Shown: positions 44,121-52,052 of the stretch, one piece after another
Layout of the letters: each line of letters opens with the position of its first letter
Position numbering within the stretch: the first letter of the stretch is position 1
Source: Sphingomonas_E sp042693015
GTDB taxonomy: Bacteria > Pseudomonadota > Alphaproteobacteria > Sphingomonadales > Sphingomonadaceae
Direction: 5' to 3'
DNA length: 64,000 nt
Assembly (NCBI RefSeq): GCF_042693015.1
Contig: NZ_CP170544.1
Coordinates: forward strand, 3,224,001 to 3,288,000
Translations under genes and position numbers: made by a program
The notes under the pieces: model-generated
The model's database searches: none
What the model saw: the letters and a program-made list of their open reading frames with translations, nothing else
What the model was told of the DNA's origin: nothing

Positions 44121-44729
44121 ATGCCGAAGCGACCGGCCGAGCACATGGAAGCGCAGCGCGAACGCATCCTCCGCGCCACACTGAGTTGCATCAGCGAACT
44201 GGGTATCGAGCGCACGTCGATCGCGGAGATCCGCAAGGAGGCAGGCTTGAGCGCCGGCGCGCTCTACACGCACTTCGCCAACAAGGAGGCACTCGTCGCC
44301 GAGGCGCTGCGCTTTGCTTCGGTCAAGGAAGCCTATCTACCGGATCACTGGCCTGACTTCACAACGGCGGTCGCGAGCACGGCCGATGACAATGGCTTCG
44401 ATGCCGCCACGGTCGCTCGAATGCAACTTCAGGTTTTCGCCAGTGGCATCCGGCCCGGCCCTCTGCACGATTTGCTGAAACCGATCATAGATGGCGCGCT
44501 GGACCTCATTGTACGGCATCTCGCGACCATGGAAAGGAACGGCTGCGTGCGGCTGCGCATGAGTCCGCTACGGACGGCGCTAGCCATAGGCGCGATCAGG
44601 GATGGCATGATGTGGAGCGGCCTGGCGCTCGACCGCCCGCTCGACCAGATCGAAGCCGATATCGCCGCGACCATATCCTGTTTCGTTCACTCGACGGACG
44701 AAGTCGGAGATACCCTAGAGGAGTTTTAG
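44121..44729 (+). CDS. TetR/AcrR-family transcriptional regulator
   Basis: 202 aa. The HTH region is typical: RILRATLSCISELGIERTSI, then AEIRKEAGLSAGALYTHFAN, then KEALVAEAL. The remaining ~140 residues form the ligand/dimer domain. It is divergent from the two serine-hydrolase genes, with the palindrome at 44047 in between, so it most likely represses them and itself. The inducer is unknown. Confidence 0.92.
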   Translation: MPKRPAEHMEAQRERILRATLSCISELGIERTSIAEIRKEAGLSAGALYTHFANKEALVAEALRFASVKEAYLPDHWPDFTTAVASTADDNGFDAATVARMQLQVFASGIRPGPLHDLLKPIIDGALDLIVRHLATMERNGCVRLRMSPLRTALAIGAIRDGMMWSGLALDRPLDQIEADIAATISCFVHSTDEVGDTLEEF

Positions 44730-44832
44730 AGTCGGCCCCAGATCAACGGCCGAGCCAATATCTCTTCAGGTGATGCGTTCAAAATGTCTCGGAAGTTAGA
44801 GGCGGCGCTCACGGCTTCGAAGAGGGTCTAAC

Positions 44833-45003
44833 ATGGGACAGCAATCTGGCAGTTGCCCGGCCGCCTATGAACAGATGGAAGCATTTGGGCATCCATTCCA
44901 GGCGGCGGAATGCCCGCTATGTGGGCGCATGAAGCCGATAGCGCCGTCGAACCTCTACGATGGCGCCATCGCCCCATGTCAATCTACCGGCGGGATAACA
45001 TGA
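44833..45003 (+). CDS. Possible small Cys-containing protein (56 aa)
   Basis: The ATG at 44833 has GAGGGTCTAAC upstream. The product contains four Cys in a zinc-ribbon-like spread: SCPAA, ECPLCGRMKP and APCQS. Its last 25 bp overlap the convergent SnoaL-like gene. The composition is plausible, but there is no recognised family and expression is unproven. Confidence 0.4.
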   Translation: MGQQSGSCPAAYEQMEAFGHPFQAAECPLCGRMKPIAPSNLYDGAIAPCQSTGGIT

Positions 45004-45434
45004 CCGGCAGGCAATGAGCCGATCTGGATCGTCATATCGCAGAAGCGGGCTGCAATCCGCCAAGCTCCGTTCACCCGCACCAACTCGTCGAAATAATATC
45101 CTGCGTTGGTGACGAACAGCGACCCGCCGTTTGGCTCCTTCCGGCCCATCGGCGCGGTGAAGTAGCAGCGCGATTTGCCGGTATCTCCGGAGATGTCGAC
45201 GCTGATATTTGTGATGTGATGCAGATTGATAGGATATTCTGAAAGCGCTTTATCGAGCCAAGTCAGTGCGTCCTCATAGGGCAAACGACCTGGGCCGCCG
45301 GTGCTGGCATAATCGATCGTGCCGTTCGGCGCGAAGACTTCGTCCATCAGGAACCATTCGCGCCTGTCCACCATCCAGGCATAACGGTAGAGAAGCTGCT
45401 CGATTTCCCGGAATTCTTGATCGATTGCAGTCAT
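44979..45434 (-). CDS. SnoaL-like (NTF2-fold) protein
   Basis: 151 aa, a single SnoaL_4-type cone fold: EIEQLLYRYAWMVDRREW at the N-terminus, DEVFAPNGTIDYASTGGPG, and LHHITNISVDISGDTGKSRC in the middle. Related proteins are small dehydratases, isomerases or dioxygenase beta-like subunits. GAGGAGAGAGTGC precedes the ATG. It lies 11 bp downstream of the TonB receptor gene, in the same direction, so it is likely part of that uptake/catabolic operon. Confidence 0.82.
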   Translation of the reverse strand: MTAIDQEFREIEQLLYRYAWMVDRREWFLMDEVFAPNGTIDYASTGGPGRLPYEDALTWLDKALSEYPINLHHITNISVDISGDTGKSRCYFTAPMGRKEPNGGSLFVTNAGYYFDELVRVNGAWRIAARFCDMTIQIGSLPAGHVIPPVD

Positions 45435-45445
45435 GCACTCTCTCC

Positions 45446-47887
45446 TCAGTAGCTGAACCGGAAGTCAACGCCCACCATGCGAGGGTCACCGAACACGCCA
45501 AGGCGGGTGGCGTGAAGCTGATAGAAGCTGCCCTGACCCTCGATGAGATATTCCTTGTCGAACAGGTTCCGAACCCAGGCGGAAAGCTCGAAACGACCTT
45601 TGCCGAGCCAGTTTTCGCCGCTGATCGAAAGTCGGGCGTTCACTAGCGAATATGACGGGATGAAATCCCCCGGCGGATATAGGCCAGGCGGGTTAGGACG
45701 AGCCGAAGTGAAGATATGGTCCTTGTAATTATAGTCGACGCCCATCGTCACTGTTCCGAACGGCAGCGTCGCAAGGTCGGCATCGACCCGCGCCGTCAGC
45801 TGGTGCCGCGGCATATTCTGCAGGCGGTAGAAGGCCACATCGTCGCCGATGACGCTCGTTACCTCGCCGTCTAAATAGGAATAGGATAGCGACGGGCGCA
45901 GCCAGGGCGCGGGCAGAGCGTCGATGTCCAGTTCCAGGCCCTTCACATTGGCCTTGCCGGCATTCTCCGTTCGCGTCAGCGTGGGGTTGGGCTGGTTTGG
46001 AATGACGATGTCGAGCTGGATATCGCGATAGTCGGCGTAAAAGGCCGCGCCGTTTATGCGCAGACGCCGGTCCAGCCATTCGGTCTTCCAGCCAACTTCA
46101 TAGGATGTCAGCGTCTCTGGCTCGAAGCTGTCGCTGAAGAAGGCGGAACGGAGATTGAATCCGCCGGACTTGTAGCCGGTGACGATCTTTGCATAGACCA
46201 AGGCATCGCGGCCGATCGCATATTCCGCCATGATCGACGGCGTGAAGCGTTCGAACGAGGCGCCGACACGATCGCCAAGATGGTTGTCGGCATGGCGGTC
46301 ATCGATCGAGTATCGGCCGCCCAGCGTAAGCGAGAATGGCGATGCTCCGCCTGGCCTCCAGCCAAGCTGTGCATAGCCGGCATAGGCCTCGTTGACCGCA
46401 GTCACATCCTTGAAAGCCGAAAAGCCGATCAGATCGACTGTATCGAGCAACTTCACGCGCCCACGTTCCCGGAAGAAATAGGCGCCCACGACATATTCGA
46501 ATGCATTGGATACGCTCGCGCCGACCAGCTGGAGTTCCTGGCTGAACTGGTTCTGATCGGTAGCCTGCGTCCCGCCCGTAACGCTCAGGAAGGAGTTCGC
46601 CGAATAGTCCTGATAGGCGAAATCGTTGAGCTCACGATAAGCTGAAATGGATTTGAGCTCGCCCAGCGGGGTTTCGATGGTCACAGTTAGCGCGTGACCG
46701 CTGGTATCGGAGTCGCCCGACAGGTAGGGCGTCGGAAGCGATGCGCGCTTCAAGCGATCGCTATTTTCGGGAAGCACGCCCTCGAACAAGGGCGACGTTT
46801 CCAGCAGCTGATAATAATATGACGTATTGTCGGCATGCGACCGGTCATAGCTATAGTCGATCGTGACCGACGACGACGGCTGCCAGCGCACGTCGAGGCG
46901 ACCAGCGATCTTTTCATAGGCACCGAAATCCTTGCCTACGCCGGTGTTCTCGACCAGTCCATCGCGCCGATCATAAAGGAGCGCGCCCTTGACGTAGAGA
47001 TTGTCGCTGAGCGGGACGTTGACGACGGTCTTGGATCGGAACAGGCCGAAATTGCCGCCGGTCAAATCTTGGCTGAACGTCAGATCGGGTCCCGGCCGAA
47101 CCGTCACGATATTGATCGCGCCGCCCGTTGTGTTGCGGCCATAGAGCGTTCCCTGAGGTCCACGCAGCACCTCGATCCGGGCGATATCGGCGACGTCCAT
47201 GCCCAGCCCGATCGAGCGCGCGAGATAGACGCCATCGAGATAGACGCCTACCGACACATCGGTCGTCACCTGGGGATCGCCCGTGCCGATCCCGCGGATG
47301 AACAGACGTGGCGCATTCGGTGAGTTCGGGAAGGGTGTCGTCGAAAGCGATGGCACCCGGTATGCCAGATCTCCGACGTTCGAGATGCCGTTGCGGGCAA
47401 GCAAGGTCGCGTCGAGCGCGGTGAGCGAAATTGGCGTGTTCTGTAGCGATTCGCTTCGCTTTTCCGCGGTTACGACGATATCGCCCAGTTGATCGTCGTC
47501 GTGCGGAGTTGTTTCGGCCGCGTCGGTCGATGGCCGGGACGACATTACGGCCTGGGGGACGACGGTCGGCTGAAATCGAGGCGCGGGAGCCCGCTCGATC
47601 AGCAGCACATTGTCCTGGCTTCGATACTGCAGCCCGGTGCCGTCGAGAAGGCGTGTGAGGGCAGCCTCGGTTGGCATCGTGCCATGGACCGCGGGCGCGC
47701 GCTGGTTTGCCACGAGATCGGGCGTAAACAGAATCTGCCGCTGGCCTTGCACTGCCAGGCGGTTGAGCGCGGAGCCGAGGGGCTGGACATCAATATCGAT
47801 CCGGATGGGCTGTCCGAATGCCGGCGTCGCCAATATGGTCAGCGCTGCTCCGGCAGCATATCCGGCGAGACCGATCCTTTGCAGCAT
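45446..47887 (-). CDS. TonB-dependent receptor with STN signalling domain
   Basis: About 813 aa from the ATG at 47887 (GAGGGAGGATGGA upstream). Signal peptide (YAAGAALTILATPAFG), then an STN/secretin N-terminal domain (~residues 24-95, IDIDVQPLGSALNRLAVQGQ), then a TonB box/plug region (GDIVVTAEKRSESLQ) with IEVLRGPQGTLYGRNTTGGA, then the 22-strand barrel ending in DFRFSY. STN-bearing receptors signal through FecR-type anti-sigma factors, and that partner is encoded directly upstream. It probably imports a complex organic ligand or siderophore. Confidence 0.93.
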   Translation of the reverse strand: MLQRIGLAGYAAGAALTILATPAFGQPIRIDIDVQPLGSALNRLAVQGQRQILFTPDLVANQRAPAVHGTMPTEAALTRLLDGTGLQYRSQDNVLLIERAPAPRFQPTVVPQAVMSSRPSTDAAETTPHDDDQLGDIVVTAEKRSESLQNTPISLTALDATLLARNGISNVGDLAYRVPSLSTTPFPNSPNAPRLFIRGIGTGDPQVTTDVSVGVYLDGVYLARSIGLGMDVADIARIEVLRGPQGTLYGRNTTGGAINIVTVRPGPDLTFSQDLTGGNFGLFRSKTVVNVPLSDNLYVKGALLYDRRDGLVENTGVGKDFGAYEKIAGRLDVRWQPSSSVTIDYSYDRSHADNTSYYYQLLETSPLFEGVLPENSDRLKRASLPTPYLSGDSDTSGHALTVTIETPLGELKSISAYRELNDFAYQDYSANSFLSVTGGTQATDQNQFSQELQLVGASVSNAFEYVVGAYFFRERGRVKLLDTVDLIGFSAFKDVTAVNEAYAGYAQLGWRPGGASPFSLTLGGRYSIDDRHADNHLGDRVGASFERFTPSIMAEYAIGRDALVYAKIVTGYKSGGFNLRSAFFSDSFEPETLTSYEVGWKTEWLDRRLRINGAAFYADYRDIQLDIVIPNQPNPTLTRTENAGKANVKGLELDIDALPAPWLRPSLSYSYLDGEVTSVIGDDVAFYRLQNMPRHQLTARVDADLATLPFGTVTMGVDYNYKDHIFTSARPNPPGLYPPGDFIPSYSLVNARLSISGENWLGKGRFELSAWVRNLFDKEYLIEGQGSFYQLHATRLGVFGDPRMVGVDFRFSY

Positions 47888-47955
47888 TCCATCCTCCCTC
47901 GTTTTTGAAGAGAGAGATGCGTACGGGCGAGAACACCTCACCCCCGCCGCGGAAT

Positions 47956-48942
47956 TTATTTTGTCGGGGCCGCCAGGATGATCCGGTTGACCGTGTTGCT
48001 TTCGATGCGGGCAATTCCATAAGCCGACAGTGCCCTGGCAAAATCCTCCTGCCTTCCGGCGCGGAACGTCCCGCTGATTGGTCGCTCGTCGAGGCCAGGG
48101 CCAATCACGATCTTGCGGTGCGAATAGGCGTTCAATTCCTCAATGGCGTCGCCCAGCTTCCGATTGTCGAACACGACGAAGCCCTGCGTCCAGGCAAGCG
48201 CACTGTCGGACGGGACGTGACGCAACGACCATCCGCCGTCACCGACCGTCAGCTTCGTGTCAGGCTGCATGTCGATCGGCGCGGCCGGGCGGCCAATCGT
48301 GCGCGGATCGACGGCGACCCTCACGCTGCCTTCCCGCAATACCACATCGAGCTCATCCGATCGGCTGCTGACCGAAAAGGCTGTGCCCGTCGCCCTTACG
48401 GAGGCAAAACGCGTGAGGACCACGAAGGGCCGGGATTTGTCCTTCGCCACCTCGAAATAGACACGGCCCCGCAGCAACCTGACGTGCCGCGCCGACTGTT
48501 CGAACTGGACGAGGATCTCGCTGTCGGCATCCAGCGTAACCCGGCTCCTGTCCGCAAGCGTCGCACTTGCGCCTTGGCCCACGCGAGTCGCGAACCGCTC
48601 TTCGGTCGGAGCGGGAGCGCCATCAAAGGTGCCGATGAACAAGCCGATGCCTGTGAGTCCCGCGAATGCGATGGAGGCGGCCATCGCCAGTTTCTGCAGT
48701 CCTGCGCGCCTGCCGGCGCGGCGGAGGGCGGCTTCGCGCGCGCGCAGAATCGGGTCTTCCGCGGCGATGTCGTCCAGTCTCTCATATCGCGTCGATAAAG
48801 CCTGGAAGGCCGAAGCATTCGAAGGCACCTGTTTCCAGGTCTCGAATGCTTCCCGGTCCGTGTCACTCAGATCACCCGAGCGGCATCTCGCCAGCCAATC
48901 GGCCGCGTCATGCTCGCGGATCGTGTCCCGATCTTCGTTCAT
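47956..48942 (-). CDS. FecR-family anti-sigma factor / sigma regulator
   Basis: 328 aa. The N-terminal cytoplasmic DUF4880-type region (DAADWLARCRSGDLSDTDRE) binds sigma; one membrane helix follows (LAMAASIAFAGLTGIGLFI, ~residues 85-103); the periplasmic FecR domain contains VTLDADSEILVQFE and LLRGRVYFEV; a C-terminal DUF4974-like domain contacts the receptor's STN domain. The start overlaps the sigma gene stop (ATGA), so the two are coupled. With the sigma factor and TonB receptor this forms a complete cell-surface signalling set. Confidence 0.93.
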   Translation of the reverse strand: MNEDRDTIREHDAADWLARCRSGDLSDTDREAFETWKQVPSNASAFQALSTRYERLDDIAAEDPILRAREAALRRAGRRAGLQKLAMAASIAFAGLTGIGLFIGTFDGAPAPTEERFATRVGQGASATLADRSRVTLDADSEILVQFEQSARHVRLLRGRVYFEVAKDKSRPFVVLTRFASVRATGTAFSVSSRSDELDVVLREGSVRVAVDPRTIGRPAAPIDMQPDTKLTVGDGGWSLRHVPSDSALAWTQGFVVFDNRKLGDAIEELNAYSHRKIVIGPGLDERPISGTFRAGRQEDFARALSAYGIARIESNTVNRIILAAPTK

Positions 48943-49448
48943 CGCGTCTTTGCCGCAGCGTTGAGGCGTCGCAACGCCTTGATCATATGCTTTTCGACCG
49001 CGCTTACGGATATCCCGAACGCCCGGGCAATCTGGGGATAGCTCATCTGTTCGAAACGGTGCAGCAAGAACACGTCCCGCGACCTTTCCGGCAGAGCCAT
49101 GATGTCGTCCATGACGGATCGCAATTCCTCTTTCGATATAAGGATGCGATCCGCGCCAAACCCCTCATCGTCGACTAACCCTAAATCCGGCTCGCCCGAA
49201 ACCATCATGGATCGCTGACGCCGGGCATGGGCCGTGACAACGTTCGCCGCAGTCCGAAACAGATAGGCGGCGACATTTGCAACATGCGCCTGGGATCGCG
49301 ACCTCGCGAGGTTGAGAAACACGTCCTGAAGAAGATCGTCGACGTCGCCCGGGGGCACCCTGCGCGCCAGGAAACGTCGCAATGCAGGCCGTAGCTGGAT
49401 AGCTTCGGGGACAAGATTATCGAAGGGCTGGAGCGGCTCGATTGCCAT
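48939..49448 (-). CDS. FecI-type ECF RNA polymerase sigma factor
   Basis: About 169 aa from the ATG at 49448, preceded by AAGGA; an ATG ten codons earlier is possible. Region 2 is RPALRRFLARRVPPGDVDDL-LQDVFLNLA, and region 4 is LPERSRDVFLLHRFEQMSYPQI-ARAFGISVSAVEKHMIKALRR. It directs transcription of the receptor operon when FecR signals ligand binding at the outer membrane. Confidence 0.92.
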   Translation of the reverse strand: MAIEPLQPFDNLVPEAIQLRPALRRFLARRVPPGDVDDLLQDVFLNLARSRSQAHVANVAAYLFRTAANVVTAHARRQRSMMVSGEPDLGLVDDEGFGADRILISKEELRSVMDDIMALPERSRDVFLLHRFEQMSYPQIARAFGISVSAVEKHMIKALRRLNAAAKTR

Positions 49449-49787
49449 CTGGTCCTTGCCGCGATTGGTTGCGATCATTGTCGCGGGCGTCAGCCCGAAT
49501 TACGGCATGAGTCGTATATTGGTAAGAATAACCGGCGCGCCGCGACGATGGCGTCCTGTTTTCTTGGCCCTTTCTAAGCAATTTGTCGGTGCCGAGCGGG
49601 TTTTGAAATGTCGCTTATAGATGCCTATGAAGATGTTCGTCCAATTTCATACCGAGCATCGGACGATAATATTACAAAAGCCCTTGCGTCTTCGCGGCGC
49701 TTCGAAGGACCGCAAATCAGCGTCTCGAGCTGCCGTTAATGGAGCGCTTTGTGAGCCGTCGCCCATTTGCCCGATCACCCTCGGAGC
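49449..49787. other. Intergenic region between the sigma-factor promoter and the AraC gene end
   Basis: 339 bp with no convincing gene. It holds the upstream region of the FecI operon (AT-rich around 49510-49535) and the 3' side of the AraC gene. No terminator with a T-run is obvious. Confidence 0.4.
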
Positions 49788-50780
49788 TTACTCCCTCGGG
49801 TCACGGGCAATACCAACCTCGGCATCACGAAACGATGACGGACTAAGCCTGGTCCACCTGCGAAAGGCTCGTCGGAATGCACGCTCGTCGCTGAAGCCAA
49901 GCTGCTCGGTTACCCGCACTACCGAAATCCCGGATTTCAGCAATATTTCCGCACGCTGCCGTAGAACAATATCGCGCAGTTGCTGAAACGATGTCCCTTC
50001 CGCGGCGAGGCGTCTACGCAGGCTCTGCTCACCCATGTTGAGGCGATCGGCTATCCGCACGAAAGCGGGCACTGGTGCACCTTGGGCGACGGCCTGGGCC
50101 ATGATGGCAGAAACGATTGCCTTATTGCTGCGCCCGAGGGTTGGTTCGAAGCATAATGTGAACGGGAACAGTCCGCGGCAATTTGCCAAATCCCGCTGCG
50201 TCGCAATCACGGGAGCGCGGAGCCACTCCCGATCGAACTCGATCACAGCGCCCGGACTTCCAGGCTCATGGGCGCCTGAGCCTTCTTCTCTCTCATACAG
50301 TCGGATTGGCCGGCCCAAAAGCCAGCCGAACAGTTTGTGGTAGATCATGCCCACCGACCCGTCGACGAGCCTGCTCGCTTCATCAGCCTCGCGCCGATGC
50401 GTGTCGAAGTAGAGCCGCGCACGACGTCCGCGGACCTTGAGCTCGACATGTGCCCCCGTAACGATCGAGCGGTTGAACACACCTACGCGGCCGACGGCGT
50501 CTTCAAGCGTGGCACTGCCAACGACGGCGTAACCAAGGAGGTCCGACATGTCCTGAGTGTGACGAAACGTCGACGGGGTCGACCGCGTCCGCTCCTCAAG
50601 CAGCCGGACGGTTGCACTATAAAGCTTTAGAAAATCGTTCGCCGGCAGGGCATCATGATCCGATAGCGACGACGGCGACAATCCCGCTTCATGGAAGACG
50701 TGCCGTCGGGCGCCGCTCCATTGATCGAGTACCGAGAACATCTGCGAGACGTGGCTGAGCGAAATCCTCGCTTCATCCAT
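49788..50780 (-). CDS. AraC-family regulator (OruR/ArgR-like, arabinose-binding-type N-terminus)
   Basis: About 330 aa from the ATG at 50780 (GGGGGAGGG upstream). The N-terminal ~210 residues match the Arabinose_bd-type sensory region of OruR-like regulators (LRAPVIATQRDLANCRGLFP-like end). The C-terminal ~100 residues hold two HTHs: FVRIADRLNMGEQSLRRRLA, then VVRVTEQLGFSDERAFRRAF with the AraC end motif TRLSPSSFR. It is divergent from the tandem SnoaL/TonB receptor unit at 50939 and is its likely regulator. Confidence 0.9.
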   Translation of the reverse strand: MDEARISLSHVSQMFSVLDQWSGARRHVFHEAGLSPSSLSDHDALPANDFLKLYSATVRLLEERTRSTPSTFRHTQDMSDLLGYAVVGSATLEDAVGRVGVFNRSIVTGAHVELKVRGRRARLYFDTHRREADEASRLVDGSVGMIYHKLFGWLLGRPIRLYEREEGSGAHEPGSPGAVIEFDREWLRAPVIATQRDLANCRGLFPFTLCFEPTLGRSNKAIVSAIMAQAVAQGAPVPAFVRIADRLNMGEQSLRRRLAAEGTSFQQLRDIVLRQRAEILLKSGISVVRVTEQLGFSDERAFRRAFRRWTRLSPSSFRDAEVGIARDPRE

Positions 50781-50938
50781 CGGGCCCTCCCCCATCAGTT
50801 CCACAATGATGCTCCGTAAGCGGTCAATTGCAATGCCGGCCTTTTGAACGTTTCGGTCCGCCCGATCGACCGATGCGGTCCCTCCGCGGCCTTCAACGCG
50901 CCGCTAACTCTCGCGTCACAAGCATCAGGGAGTGAAAT

Positions 50939-52000
50939 GTGTCGCAGCAGGCTGATCCGCTTTGGTCGCAAGATGAACTGGAAGTCGCCTTCGCCGCATT
51001 GGTCGCAGCAGCCGACCGGGCCTTCCTGTCGGGTGACTTCACCGACTGGCTGGCCTGCTTCACGCCCGACATCATCTATAGCGAACGCGGTAACGGCATT
51101 TCCGGCTGGAACCGGCAAGCCCATGGGTTGGCCGAAGTGCGCACATGGATCGAGGCGCTGCGCACCCAGCCATATCAGGAACATCAACTTTATCGCCCTG
51201 TCCCCTGGCACATCGTGGATGGGCCCAAGGCCTGGGTGGTTTGCGAATGGCGGAACCGGCTTCGTGATCCCGGCGATGGTAGCGTCCATGAATGGCGCTG
51301 TTATGCGCGGCTAATTTATGGCGGTAACGGCAAGTGGCGGTTCGTCGAGGAAATCTACAACAGCACAGCCCAGCGGATGGTAATGGCGGCCTGGCGGGAT
51401 GCACGCCGCGCTGCCGAACAGGCTGGGCTGGGAATACCTGAACCCGACCTCCACTGGGGACAGGGGCTTTCGCCTGCCGACGAGCCGCCCGATCGTAGCT
51501 GGCCGCGCGCCGAGATGATCGCGGCGGTCGAACATTTTGACGCCGTCTGTGCCCGCGCCTTTCTTGGCCACGATCATGAGGAGTGGGTCGACTGCTTCAC
51601 CGATGACGTCGTCTACAAGGAACTGGCCATGCAGATGGACGGCTCTTTCCTGCCGGTGATGCGCGGCAAGGAAGCGGCCCGGCACTGGATAAACACCGTT
51701 TTCAATCGCTTTCCGATCGACAGCCAGACCCAGTTTCCAATCGGTTGGTACGTCATTGACGAAGCCCGCGGCTGGATCGTGCTCGAATGGCGGAACCAGA
51801 TGGAGGACCCGGGCAATGGCGAGCATTTCGAGGAGCGATCCTACACGCGGCTCAAATATGGCGGGAATGGCCAGTTCTCCATGGAGGAGGACATCTACGA
51901 CCCCAACCGGATGCGCGAGATGATCGTGCGCTGGCTGGAGGCCCGTCGCCGTGCGCTCGGCCGGGACCAGACCGAACAATTGCTCACGCTCGAGAACTGA
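50939..52000 (+). CDS. Tandem SnoaL-like (NTF2-fold) protein
   Basis: 353 aa with two NTF2-fold domains. Domain 1 spans residues ~10-150 and domain 2 residues ~190-340. They match in order: FLSGDFTDWLACFTPDIIYSE in domain 1 and FLGHDHEEWVDCFTDDVVYKE in domain 2 (here shown in part), each followed by a VVCEWRNRL/IVLEWRNQM strand and an YARLIYGGNGKW/YTRLKYGGNGQF strand. So a duplication fused two copies. GTG start at 50939 with GGAGT upstream. It is likely an enzyme for a small polar substrate, linked to the TonB receptor just downstream (52 bp). Confidence 0.82.
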   Translation: MSQQADPLWSQDELEVAFAALVAAADRAFLSGDFTDWLACFTPDIIYSERGNGISGWNRQAHGLAEVRTWIEALRTQPYQEHQLYRPVPWHIVDGPKAWVVCEWRNRLRDPGDGSVHEWRCYARLIYGGNGKWRFVEEIYNSTAQRMVMAAWRDARRAAEQAGLGIPEPDLHWGQGLSPADEPPDRSWPRAEMIAAVEHFDAVCARAFLGHDHEEWVDCFTDDVVYKELAMQMDGSFLPVMRGKEAARHWINTVFNRFPIDSQTQFPIGWYVIDEARGWIVLEWRNQMEDPGNGEHFEERSYTRLKYGGNGQFSMEEDIYDPNRMREMIVRWLEARRRALGRDQTEQLLTLEN

Positions 52001-52052
52001 GAAAGGCGAGCGCGGAGGCGCCGCCGCTATTGATCGCATAAGGGAGGGGACT

